DNA from: UBA4655 sp964585575
Lineage (GTDB): Bacteria > Planctomycetota > Planctomycetia > Pirellulales > UBA1268
Assembly: GCA_964585575.1 (NCBI GenBank)
Contig: CAZPEM010000121.1
Coordinates: 1-9,894 of the forward strand
Reading direction: 5' to 3'
DNA length: 9,894 nt
The notes beneath the pieces were generated by a model. The model made no database searches and was not told the origin of the DNA. It worked only from the letters and a program-made list of their open reading frames with translations. A program made the translations under genes and the position numbers. This document shows, in pieces, positions 1 to 6,531 of this stretch. The first letter of the stretch is position 1. Every line of letters starts with the position of its first letter.

Positions 1-41
1 CGGCATACGCCGGCTCCCGGGCACGGGCAGCCCCTCACGGT
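1..41 (+). repeat. Right end of a dispersed palindromic repeat (partial copy)
   Basis: Positions 14-41 are identical over 28 bases, in the same orientation, to 8483-8510 further along the window. Positions 1-13 still resemble the bases before the second copy, with several mismatches. In the complete second copy this segment contains the right arm (CACGGGCAGCCCC) of a 13-bp inverted repeat. The left arm of this copy would lie just outside the window. The element sits downstream of the manA stop, in non-coding DNA. It looks like an intergenic REP-like element. No transposase or coding potential is seen. Confidence 0.7.
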
Positions 42-70
42 CGACTCTGGTCAACTCTGGTCAACTCTGA
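41..70. repeat. Three tandem 10-bp repeats
   Basis: Three consecutive decamers read TCGACTCTGG, TCAACTCTGG and TCAACTCTGA, one mismatch each from a TCAACTCTGG consensus. They directly abut the palindromic repeat end at 14-41 and lie about 35 bp beyond the manA stop codon. The matching bases after the second copy of the palindromic element (8511 onward) do not carry these decamers, so the array is specific to this locus. No function can be read from it. Confidence 0.8.
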
Positions 71-106
71 TGCAGAACGCCGACGGAGTGTCTGCTGCCC
101 CGGCGG

Positions 107-1105
107 TCAGGGAATCGAGATTTCGAGGAGCGTCGTGCCCGGGTCGCCTTCGATTCGCTGCTGGCCGATCGCCGCCGGCAGGAGAACGCAGCGGCCGGCG
201 GTGAGCGGCGGCAGGCTCCAGCGGTCCTCGAGCCGGAGCCGGCCGCGGATGACGGCGAGAAAGCGGAACCTGCCGTCGCCGCCGGTCTGCCAGTCTCCTT
301 GTGGGCGAACCTCGTCGAGGCGGAAGAACGGGCATTCGACGAGCCGCTTCACCGCGGGATCGGCCGTCGTCGCCGGCACGGCCGGGGCGACCGGCTCGAC
401 GTGTGTCACGGCCTCGAGCCCCGCCTCGACATGGAGCGGCCGCGGGCGGCCGTCGGGACCGACGCGGTTCCAGTCGAAGAGCCGGTAGGTGACGTCGCTC
501 GACTGCTGGATTTCCGCGATCACGATCCCGGCGCCGATTGCATGGACCGTGCCGGCCGGAATGAAGACGCAGTCGCCGGGCTTCGCCTCGAAGCCCGCGA
601 GCAGCTCGGCCGCCCGCCCCTCGGCGATCGCCTCGCGAAGCCGCTCCCGCGTCGTGCCCGGCACGAGCCCAGCGTAGATCCGGCTGCCCGGCTCGGCGTC
701 GATCACGTACCAGGCCTCGGTCTTGCCGCGGTCGGGAGGCACGAGCCTCGCCGCCCGCGGGTCGTCGGGATGGACCTGCACCGAGAGATCGAGGCAGGCG
801 TCGAGGAACTTGAACAGGAGCGGGAGCGGTCCGGTCGCACGGGCGTCGCCGAGCAGCTCCCGGCCGCGGGTGCGGACGAGCTCGCCGAGCGGGATTCCAG
901 CCAGCGGGCCGGCGGCGACGATCGACTGGTCGTCCCCGCGATCGACGAGTTCCCATGACTCCGCGACCACGCCCTCCGGCGGCAGTCCGCGGTCAAACAG
1001 CCGTTCGAAACGCCGGCCGCCCCAGAGGTACTGCCGGTAGAGCGGCAAAAACAGAAGCGGGTGGAGTGGAGCGGGAGTCTGCATGTGGCTCGCGGGGGTC
1101 GCCAT
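107..1105 (-). CDS. manA: Mannose-6-phosphate isomerase, class I (short form)
   Basis: This cytoplasmic zinc enzyme interconverts mannose-6-phosphate and fructose-6-phosphate, feeding mannose into glycolysis or supplying mannose-6-phosphate for GDP-mannose and glycans. The protein is 332 residues, typical of the short bacterial class I form. The signature QVHPDD lies at 110-115 with zinc ligand His112. GKTEAW gives Glu130, and GTVHAIG at 185-191 gives His188. The stretch AEIQQSSDVTYRLFDW (197-212) is the family's active-site strand, with the conserved Arg at 208. The N-terminal PLYRQYLWGGRRF (21-33) is also typical. The gene follows the small membrane-protein gene by 3 bp, so the two are probably co-transcribed and translationally coupled. 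The first ATG is used here; a second in-frame ATG at residue 8 (1082-1084) is possible, and neither has a strong ribosome binding site. Confidence 0.93.
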   Translation of the reverse strand: MATPASHMQTPAPLHPLLFLPLYRQYLWGGRRFERLFDRGLPPEGVVAESWELVDRGDDQSIVAAGPLAGIPLGELVRTRGRELLGDARATGPLPLLFKFLDACLDLSVQVHPDDPRAARLVPPDRGKTEAWYVIDAEPGSRIYAGLVPGTTRERLREAIAEGRAAELLAGFEAKPGDCVFIPAGTVHAIGAGIVIAEIQQSSDVTYRLFDWNRVGPDGRPRPLHVEAGLEAVTHVEPVAPAVPATTADPAVKRLVECPFFRLDEVRPQGDWQTGGDGRFRFLAVIRGRLRLEDRWSLPPLTAGRCVLLPAAIGQQRIEGDPGTTLLEISIP

Positions 1106-1108
1106 CGG

Positions 1109-1327
1109 TCAACTGCGCGAGTAGCCCTCGATGATCCTTCCGATCCAGAAGCAGCAGACCGCGGCCACGAGCATCATGAGCATCTGCCCGAGCGAGATCG
1201 CATGATTCAGCTCGAGCACGATGGCGACCGCGGGGATGCCGAGGCCGAGCAATTGTCCGAGTCGTCCGACGAGATTGACTGCCGCATTCACGCCTTCATC
1301 GGCTCCAGCGCCGGCGACGCAACCCAT
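1109..1327 (-). CDS. Small membrane protein, function unknown
   Basis: This 72-residue protein is not recognised as a named family. A short polar N-terminus (MGCVAGAGADEGVNAAVN) is followed by two hydrophobic segments: about residues 19-37 (LVGRLGQLLGLGIPAVAIV) and about 45-63 (LGQMLMMLVAAVCCFWIGR). A short basic tail, IIEGYSRS, ends the protein. This predicts a two-pass inner-membrane protein. The gene lies between the STAS gene and manA on the same strand, with its stop 3 bp before the manA start, which suggests one transcript. The ATG at 1325-1327 is chosen because the 72 in-frame codons upstream look like non-coding, Arg/Pro/Ser-rich sequence overlapping the STAS gene. No clear ribosome binding site precedes it, and an in-frame GTG or TTG a few codons upstream could be the true start. 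Confidence 0.6.
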   Translation of the reverse strand: MGCVAGAGADEGVNAAVNLVGRLGQLLGLGIPAVAIVLELNHAISLGQMLMMLVAAVCCFWIGRIIEGYSRS

Positions 1328-1403
1328 CGAGTTCGGCGCCACCGGAGGCAAGAATACCCGGAATCGACGTCCCGCAAGCGCGATGGGTTCGGGGCTGCGG
1401 AGT

Positions 1404-1823
1404 CTATCCGCGGACGGCGTCGGTTCGGCATTTGAAATGCGGCACGTGGGCGGCGACGGGGGAGGACCGCAGCCGCGAGAGGTTCTCGTCGGACAGCCCG
1501 CAGATCCGGATGAGGCCGCCGTCTGCCTGGATGCGGCGGCCAAGGCTCGAGATCTCGGAGAGCAGCCGCTCGTCCACCGACGCGACCGACTCCATTTCGA
1601 GCACGATCCTGTTTGTCAGGTTCTCCCGCAGCATGCCCCAGACCGTCTCGGAAAGCGGTCGGCCGTGACGCTCGTCCGCTTCGATCCGCACGAACAGCCA
1701 GTCGGGGCCCCGCTCCACGGTGAGCCCCAGTTCCTCGGCACGCTCGCCCGCGTTGCCCCGGGCCGTCATGGTTCCCTGCCAATCGGCCCGTTCGCCCATC
1801 GAGGTGGCTCGATTGTCCATCAT
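1404..1823 (-). CDS. STAS-domain protein (anti-sigma-factor-antagonist-like)
   Basis: The product is 139 residues. A polar N-terminus (1-33) precedes one STAS-like domain (about 34-137): a first strand at DWLFVRIEA, the core strand NRIVLEMESVASVD (71-84), the helix ERLLSEISSLGRRIQADGG, the strand LIRICGLS, and a last helix and strand ending at HVPHFKCRTDAV. STAS domains act in partner-switching regulation with anti-sigma factors and kinases, or as modules in larger signalling complexes. At the loop where SpoIIAA-type proteins carry the phosphorylated serine (consensus DSSG), this protein has Asp84-Glu85-Arg86. Phosphorylation control is therefore probably lost or mimicked. The start is supported by an AGGGAGGG ribosome binding site (complement of 1833-1840) 9 nt upstream of the first of two adjacent ATGs. 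It heads the apparent operon with the small membrane protein and manA. No kinase or sigma factor gene lies nearby. Confidence 0.75.
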   Translation of the reverse strand: MMDNRATSMGERADWQGTMTARGNAGERAEELGLTVERGPDWLFVRIEADERHGRPLSETVWGMLRENLTNRIVLEMESVASVDERLLSEISSLGRRIQADGGLIRICGLSDENLSRLRSSPVAAHVPHFKCRTDAVRG

Positions 1824-1879
1824 GATCGTCAGCCCTCCCTGATTTCGTTCTATCGCGGAGATCGCGGCGTCGTGCCCTC

Positions 1880-1905
1880 CCCGTACACCCCCCTAGTTGT
1901 ACGGG
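1880..1905. promoter_or_regulatory. Perfect 8-bp inverted repeat, candidate operator
   Basis: CCCGTACA (1880-1887) and TGTACGGG (1898-1905) are exact reverse complements separated by 10 bp. The half-site centres are therefore 18 bp apart, about two DNA turns, which suits a dimeric regulator. The site is in the 230-bp spacer between the divergent STAS gene (start 1823) and tpx (start 2054). It centres about 70 bp upstream of the STAS start and 160 bp upstream of tpx. An RNA hairpin is also possible. No regulator can be named. Confidence 0.45.
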
Positions 1906-1942
1906 TCGCCGGGTCTCAAGCAAGCCGAGTTTTTCCCGGGGC

Positions 1943-1966
1943 TTGCCGGATTCCGGCCTCCGGCAA
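1943..1966. promoter_or_regulatory. Inverted repeat in the tpx upstream region
   Basis: TTGCCGGA (1943-1950) and TCCGGCAA (1959-1966) pair perfectly around an 8-nt loop. A competing inner pairing, GCCGG with CCGGC (1945-1949 with 1953-1957), overlaps it. The element lies about 88 bp upstream of the tpx start codon. Depending on where transcription begins, it could be a leader hairpin or an operator. There is no T-tract after it, so it does not look like an intrinsic terminator. Confidence 0.4.
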
Positions 1967-2042
1967 TACTGCCGCAGGTTCCGCGGAGGTTCCCTGGCCG
2001 TCCGAGCCTTGCCCCCGCGTTCCATTTCCCAGTTGCATTTCG

Positions 2043-2047
2043 AGGAG
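2043..2047 (+). promoter_or_regulatory. Ribosome binding site fixing the tpx start
   Basis: AGGAG sits 6 nt before the ATG at 2054. It selects this start over an in-frame upstream ATG at 1943, which would add 37 residues unlike any part of the Tpx family. Confidence 0.85.
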
Positions 2048-2053
2048 AACATC

Positions 2054-2575
2054 ATGGCGCGGCACGGAGCAGTGACCTTCAAGGGCGGACCGTTGACCCT
2101 CGCGGGAGAGGAACTCAAGGTCGGGTCGCCGGCGCCGGATTTCGACCTCGTGGCCTTCGGGGCCGGCGGCATGGAGCACATCCGCAAGGCCGACCTGCTC
2201 GGTAAGCCAGCGATCATCAGCGTCGTCCCGTCGCTCGACACGCCCGTCTGCCAGGTGCAGACGAAGACGTTCAACAAGCGGCTCGGGGCGATGGGCGACC
2301 GGATCACGGCCCTCACGGTGAGCCTCGACCTGCCCTTCGCGATGAGCCGCTTCTGCGGCGCCGAGCAGATCACGTCGCTCAAGAGCGGCAGCGACTACAT
2401 GGACCGGAAGTTCGGTCGTGACTACGGCGTGCTCATCGAGGAGTTGAAGATCCTCGCCCGAGCCGTCTTCGTGCTCGATTCGAAGGGGATCGTGCGGTAC
2501 GCCCAGGTCGTCAAGGAAGTCGCCGACGAGCCCGACTACGACGCCGCCCTGAAGGCACTCGAGACCGCCGGCTGA
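2054..2575 (+). CDS. tpx: Thiol peroxidase (atypical 2-Cys peroxiredoxin, Tpx family)
   Basis: Tpx reduces hydrogen and organic peroxides using a peroxidatic cysteine that forms an intramolecular disulfide, usually re-reduced by thioredoxin. At 173 residues the protein matches family length. The peroxidatic site is PSLDTPVC (59-66), with Cys66 and Thr63. The resolving cysteine is Cys101 in SRFCGAEQ (98-105). The spacing of 35 residues is close to the 34 of E. coli Tpx. The N-terminal GSPAPDFDLV (24-33) and the ILARAVFVLDSKGIV stretch with conserved Arg136 are also typical. No signal peptide is seen. The gene stands alone, divergent from the STAS operon and convergent with alaS (68-bp gap without a clear hairpin terminator). 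The long divergent upstream region with inverted repeats is where control, possibly redox-responsive, would act. Confidence 0.95.
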   Translation: MARHGAVTFKGGPLTLAGEELKVGSPAPDFDLVAFGAGGMEHIRKADLLGKPAIISVVPSLDTPVCQVQTKTFNKRLGAMGDRITALTVSLDLPFAMSRFCGAEQITSLKSGSDYMDRKFGRDYGVLIEELKILARAVFVLDSKGIVRYAQVVKEVADEPDYDAALKALETAG

Positions 2576-2643
2576 CCGAGGCCTGGGCTCTCCGTTCGAC
2601 CGCTGCCGAGACGGCCTCCCCTGCCCGAGACGGACCTACCGGC

Positions 2644-5259
2644 TCAGAGCATCGAGCGAATGTCGCGGCGGGCGGCTTCGAGCGCCTCGTCGATCTTGTT
2701 CACGAGCTTGCCGCCGGCCTGTGCGAGGTCGGGCCTGCCGCCCCCCTTGCCGCCGACGGCCGCCGCCGCCCCCTTGATCCAGTTGCCGGCCGAGATGCCG
2801 CGGGCCTCGAGCTCACGCGAGATCCCAGCCACCAGCGTCACCTTCTCCGCGTCCGCGGCCGCCAGGAGCACGGCGATAGGGCTCGCCTTGCGCCGCAAAA
2901 GGTCGATCGCCTGCCGCATCGCGGCGGCGTCGGCAGACCCCAGCGAGGCGACGACCACCCGCGTTCCGCCCACGTCGGCGGCCGAGGAGAGCAGGTCGTC
3001 CACCGACGGCTCCTTCGAGGACGCCGGCTTCGCCTTCTTGAGCTCGCGGAGCTCCTTCATGACCGCGGCGAGCCGCGAGGGCAGTTCCGTCGGGGGCACC
3101 TTCAGCGTCGAGGCCGCCTCGGCGAGCGAGTTCTCCGCGTCGCGGAGCCGCTCGAGCGCCTTCAGGCCCGTCACGGCCGTCACGCGGCGGGTGCCGGCCG
3201 AAACGCTCTCCTCGCCGATCACCCGCACGACCCCGATCTCCCCGGTGCTGGAAACGTGCGTTCCGCCGCAGAGTTCGCGGCTCACCCCCTCCATCGAGAC
3301 CATCCGCACGACGTCGGGATACTTCTCGCCGAAGAGCATCATCGCGCCGGCATGCCGGGCTTCCGCCAGCGGCAGGAGCGAGGCGCCGACGGGCACGGCC
3401 GCGAGCACGTTGCGGTTCACCATCGACTCGATCTCCCGAAGCGTTTCCGCGCCGACGGCCGCGCCGTGCTGGAAGTCGAACCGCAGGAGATCGGCATCCA
3501 CCTTCGAGCCCTGCTGCACCGCGTGGCTGCCGAGGAAGTGCTGGAGCGCGGCGTGAAGGAGGTGCGTCGCCGAATGGGCCCGCCGCACCGCCGCCCGGCG
3601 ATCGGGATCGACCGCGGCATGCACGGAGTGGCCGAGTGCGAGCGACCCCAGCTTGAGGTGCCCGATGTGGAGCATGAACCCCGACTCCCGCTTCGTGTCG
3701 GTCACTTCGAAGACGCCCTCCCCGGCGGCGTCCTTCCAGCTGATGCGGCCGGTGTCGCCCACCTGCCCGCCCGACTCCCCGTAGAAGGACGTGCGGTCGA
3801 GGATGACGGTGACCGGCTCCGCATGGCCGATCTCGTCGAGCGAGTCGCAGAGCCGGTTCTGGGCGATGATGCCGATCACCCGGCCGTCGGCGGAGAGCGT
3901 GTCGTAGCCGAGGAACTCGCAGCCGTGCATCGCCTTGCGGAGGCTGTCGAGCGGCCCGGAGGCGAACACTTCCCCCCTGACCCCCGCCCCCGACTGGCGA
4001 CCGTGCTCGTCCATCGCCTCGCGGAAGCCGTTCCAATCGAAGGCGCAATTCCGTTCGGCGGCGATCGTTTCGAGCAGTTCGGGGGGGAATCCGTACGTCG
4101 TGTAGAGTTCGGCGGCTTCTCCCCCCTTCACGAGGCCAGTGCCCGATTTCGCGATCGACGCGAAGAGTTTCTCGATCCGCTCGAGCCCGCCGTCGAGCGT
4201 CGCGAGGAACGCCTCCTCCTCCCGCTTGATGACCTCCGCCACCCGCGCGGTCGTCTCCGACAGCTCCGGATAGGCCTTCCGCATCATCTCGGCGACCTTC
4301 GGCGGCAGCTTGTGGAGGAACGGCTCCCGCATGCCGAGCTGCCGGCCGTCGAGCACGGCCCTGCGCAGGAGCCGCTTCACGACGTATTTCTCCTTGTCGT
4401 TGCCCGGCATGACGTTTTCGTGGATCGCGAACGTGCAGGCTCGGACGTGGTCGGCGATCCGCCGCATCCGCCGGCCGTCGTCGTCGGCCGGGGCATAGCG
4501 CTTGTGGCAGACCTCGCCGACCGTCTCCACCAGCGGGCGAAGGATGTCGATGTGGAAGTTGCTGTCCACGCCCTGGAGCATGGCGGCGGTCCGTTCGAGC
4601 CCCATGCCGGTGTCGATGTTGCGGCTCGGCAGCGGCCGGAGGTTGTCGGGCGGCGAGCCGACCCGGTTGAACTGTGTGAAGACGAGGTTCCAGATCTCCA
4701 CATCGCTGCCGTCGGGCATGCGGTAGAAGATCTCGCTGCAGGGTCCGCAAACGCCGTCGGGGCCCTGGCTCGGGGCGCTCGCGGGCCAGAAGTTGTCGTC
4801 TTCACCCATCCGCGTGATCTTCGCGGCAGGCACGCCGATCTCGTCCGACCAGATCGCGTAGGCCTCGTTGTCGTCCTGGTAGACGGAGATCGAGAGCTTC
4901 TCGGGCGCGATGCCGAGCCACTGCCGGCTCGTGAGAAACTCCCAGGCCCACTGGATGGCCTCCCGCTTGAAGTAGTCGCCGAAGCTGAAGTTGCCGAGCA
5001 TCTCGAAGAAGGTGTGATGCCGCGGTGTGCGGCCGACGTTGTCGATGTCGCCCGTCCGCAGGCACTTCTGGCAGGTGGTGGCCCGGGTGAACTCGAGCTT
5101 GCACTTGCCCAGGAAGTGGTCCTTGAACTGGTTCATGCCCGCCGGCGTGAAGAGCACCGACGGGTCCCACCGCGGCACGAGCACGTCGCTCGGGCGGCGG
5201 ACGCAGCCCTTCGATTCGAAGAATGTGAGATACGCTTCGCGAAGATCGTCGGCCTTCAT
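2644..5259 (-). CDS. alaS: Alanyl-tRNA synthetase
   Basis: This enzyme charges tRNA-Ala and edits mischarged Ser or Gly. The 871 residues match the usual length (E. coli 876). The class II catalytic core is N-terminal: motif 1 around VLVPRWDPSVLFTPAGMNQF (26-45), motif 2 around FFEMLGNFSFGDYFKRE (84-100), and motif 3 at GMGLER (218-223). Conserved cysteine pairs occur at 63/66 and 171/174. The tRNA-binding region includes HENVMPGNDKEKYVVKRLLR (280-299). The editing domain carries the zinc motif His562-x3-His566 and Cys664-x3-His668 (CGGTH). The C-terminal domain has the glycine-rich GGKGGGRPDLAQAGG (836-850). All key residues are present. It is convergent with tpx and divergent from the glycosyltransferase cluster. 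The start follows the family N-terminus; a weak GGAG lies rather far upstream. Confidence 0.98.
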   Translation of the reverse strand: MKADDLREAYLTFFESKGCVRRPSDVLVPRWDPSVLFTPAGMNQFKDHFLGKCKLEFTRATTCQKCLRTGDIDNVGRTPRHHTFFEMLGNFSFGDYFKREAIQWAWEFLTSRQWLGIAPEKLSISVYQDDNEAYAIWSDEIGVPAAKITRMGEDDNFWPASAPSQGPDGVCGPCSEIFYRMPDGSDVEIWNLVFTQFNRVGSPPDNLRPLPSRNIDTGMGLERTAAMLQGVDSNFHIDILRPLVETVGEVCHKRYAPADDDGRRMRRIADHVRACTFAIHENVMPGNDKEKYVVKRLLRRAVLDGRQLGMREPFLHKLPPKVAEMMRKAYPELSETTARVAEVIKREEEAFLATLDGGLERIEKLFASIAKSGTGLVKGGEAAELYTTYGFPPELLETIAAERNCAFDWNGFREAMDEHGRQSGAGVRGEVFASGPLDSLRKAMHGCEFLGYDTLSADGRVIGIIAQNRLCDSLDEIGHAEPVTVILDRTSFYGESGGQVGDTGRISWKDAAGEGVFEVTDTKRESGFMLHIGHLKLGSLALGHSVHAAVDPDRRAAVRRAHSATHLLHAALQHFLGSHAVQQGSKVDADLLRFDFQHGAAVGAETLREIESMVNRNVLAAVPVGASLLPLAEARHAGAMMLFGEKYPDVVRMVSMEGVSRELCGGTHVSSTGEIGVVRVIGEESVSAGTRRVTAVTGLKALERLRDAENSLAEAASTLKVPPTELPSRLAAVMKELRELKKAKPASSKEPSVDDLLSSAADVGGTRVVVASLGSADAAAMRQAIDLLRRKASPIAVLLAAADAEKVTLVAGISRELEARGISAGNWIKGAAAAVGGKGGGRPDLAQAGGKLVNKIDEALEAARRDIRSML

Positions 5260-5296
5260 GAACGTTCGGGGCTCCGGGGGCTTTTGCCGCGGCGTC

Positions 5297-5338
5297 GACC
5301 GGCCGCGGAGGCGGCATCATATCGGATGCCGGCCGGTC
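5297..5338. promoter_or_regulatory. Long hairpin in the alaS / glycosyltransferase divergent spacer
   Basis: Outer arms GACCGGCC (5297-5304) and GGCCGGTC (5331-5338) pair perfectly. Inside, CGGCATC (5312-5318) pairs with GATGCCG (5325-5331) across a 6-nt loop, and the left side carries a 7-nt bulge. The inner and outer stems share one base (5331). The structure lies 38-79 bp upstream of the alaS start and about 58 bp upstream of the glycosyltransferase start. It could be an RNA leader structure or a protein-binding palindrome for either gene. On the plus strand only TTT then CCC follow, so it is a poor terminator. Confidence 0.45.
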
Positions 5339-5396
5339 TTTCCCAACCCGATCGAAGCTGGCAGACTCGCACGCGAGGCGGCGACGGAATCCCTCG

Positions 5397-6464
5397 ATGA
5401 ACATCGTGATCGCCACCTCGAAGCGGAAAGTCAACGGGGCGGTTGTCCACGCCCGCCGGATCCTTCCGCGGCTTGCGGCGCGGGGCCACCGCGTCTGGCT
5501 CGCCGCGGCGGCCGATTCCTGGATCGCCGCCCAGACCGCCGGCGAGGCGGGTCTCCTGCCGACCGATTTCCGGCGGTGGCCGTTCGGCGAGCTGGGGCGG
5601 GTCGCCGAATTCTGCCGCCGCGAGCGGATCGACGTCTTTCATTCCCACTCGACGCGTTCGAGCCACTTCGGAGCGATGCTCCAGGCCCTGCACGGCGTGC
5701 CGAGCGTGGCCCAACTCCACTGCGACACGTTTCAGGCCCACGTCTACTTCCACTCCCTGCTCATCGCCGTCTCGCATCACACGCTCGCCCGCCATCGCGG
5801 ATGGCTCGCCGGGCTCGGCGAGCGTGGCGTCGTGCTGCCCAACTTCATCGAGTCCGGCGTGTGGCGGTCCGCCGCCGGCGATGACCGCCTCCGCGAACTG
5901 CTCGATGTGCCGAGCGAAACGCCTGTGCTCTTCGTCGCCGGACAGATCTGCCGGACGAAGGGGCAGGATCTCGCGGTGAAGGCCCTCGCGATCGTGCGGC
6001 GGAAGCACCCCTCCGCGGTGCTCGCGGTCGCCGGGAGAGGCCGGCCCAGGAAGCACCACCAGGGGGAGGGTGTTCGAATGATCGGGTATCGGGAAGATCT
6101 GCCGGAACTCCTGCCGCACGCGACGATCGTGGTCGTGCCCTCGCGGCGGGAGGCCTTTGGCCTGGTGGCTGCCGAGGCGATGGCCTGCGGAGTGCCGGTG
6201 GTCGCCGCCGACGCCGGCGGCGTGGCCGAGGTCGTCGCCGGCGGCGGTGGACTCGTCGTGCCACGGAACGACCCGGCCGCCCTCGCCGAGGCGGTCGTCG
6301 GCCTGCTTTCGGATGCGGCCGCCCGTGTCCGCATGGCTGAAGCGGGCAGGCGGATCGTGGAGGAGCGGTACACCCCGGGCCCGCACATCGAGGCGCTCGA
6401 GCGTCATTACGAGTCGGTCGTCGCACCGAGATCAGGATTGCGGGATCACGGCGGCGGTCCGTAG
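5397..6464 (+). CDS. GT4-type glycosyltransferase (GT-B fold)
   Basis: This 355-residue cytoplasmic or membrane-associated enzyme should transfer a sugar from a nucleotide donor in polysaccharide, glycolipid or glycoprotein synthesis. The acceptor and sugar cannot be told from sequence. The N-terminal Rossmann half has GAVVHARRILPRLAARGHRV (14-33) and HSHSTRSSHFGAM (82-94), followed by QLHCDTF (106-112). The C-terminal donor-binding half begins near residue 174. It holds GQICRTKGQDLAVKAL (182-197), IGYREDLPELLPHATIVVVP (229-248), and the family E-x7-E signature with Glu252 and Glu260 in REAFGLVAAEAMACGVPVVA. The C-terminal GG-LVVPRND-PAALAEAV stretch is typical of GT4. No transmembrane helix is seen. 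It is the first gene of a plus-strand cluster, divergent from alaS, and the sialidase-like gene starts 67 bp downstream. The start lacks a strong ribosome binding site but fits the family N-terminus. Confidence 0.88.
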   Translation: MNIVIATSKRKVNGAVVHARRILPRLAARGHRVWLAAAADSWIAAQTAGEAGLLPTDFRRWPFGELGRVAEFCRRERIDVFHSHSTRSSHFGAMLQALHGVPSVAQLHCDTFQAHVYFHSLLIAVSHHTLARHRGWLAGLGERGVVLPNFIESGVWRSAAGDDRLRELLDVPSETPVLFVAGQICRTKGQDLAVKALAIVRRKHPSAVLAVAGRGRPRKHHQGEGVRMIGYREDLPELLPHATIVVVPSRREAFGLVAAEAMACGVPVVAADAGGVAEVVAGGGGLVVPRNDPAALAEAVVGLLSDAAARVRMAEAGRRIVEERYTPGPHIEALERHYESVVAPRSGLRDHGGGP

Positions 6465-6517
6465 AGTGCCGTGTTCGTCGCGGAAGGCTTCTCCGCTGGT
6501 GGGCGGTCGAGACGCGT

Positions 6518-6523
6518 GGAGGA
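6518..6523 (+). promoter_or_regulatory. Ribosome binding site fixing the sialidase-like start
   Basis: GGAGGA lies 8 nt before the ATG at 6532. It selects this start over in-frame upstream starts (from 6157) that would overlap the glycosyltransferase gene. It also places a twin-arginine signal at the very N-terminus. Confidence 0.85.
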
Positions 6524-6531
6524 TCCGGTTC

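Noticed and set aside
51..956. Long minus-strand and plus-strand open frames (for example 51-956 minus, 299-958 plus) across manA
   Set aside because: They are frame shadows of manA: Arg/Pro/Ser-rich, without recognisable motifs, and common in high-GC DNA where stops are rare.
1943..2053. N-terminal extension of Tpx from the upstream ATG at 1943
   Set aside because: The extension does not resemble Tpx, crosses an inverted repeat, and the AGGAG before 2054 gives a family-typical start.
2576..2643. Possible terminator between tpx and alaS
   Set aside because: The 68-bp convergent gap has a near direct repeat (CTGCCGAGACGG and CTGCCCGAGACGG) but no convincing stem with a T-tract.
3256..5400. 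714-codon plus-strand open frame opposite alaS
   Set aside because: It is the antisense shadow of alaS, which has every family motif in the opposite frame. The translated product is low-complexity (Arg/His/Val/Glu-rich) with no domain.
6157..6531. N-terminal extension of the sialidase-like protein from 6157
   Set aside because: It would overlap the glycosyltransferase gene in another frame and bury the twin-arginine signal inside the protein. GGAGGA supports 6532.
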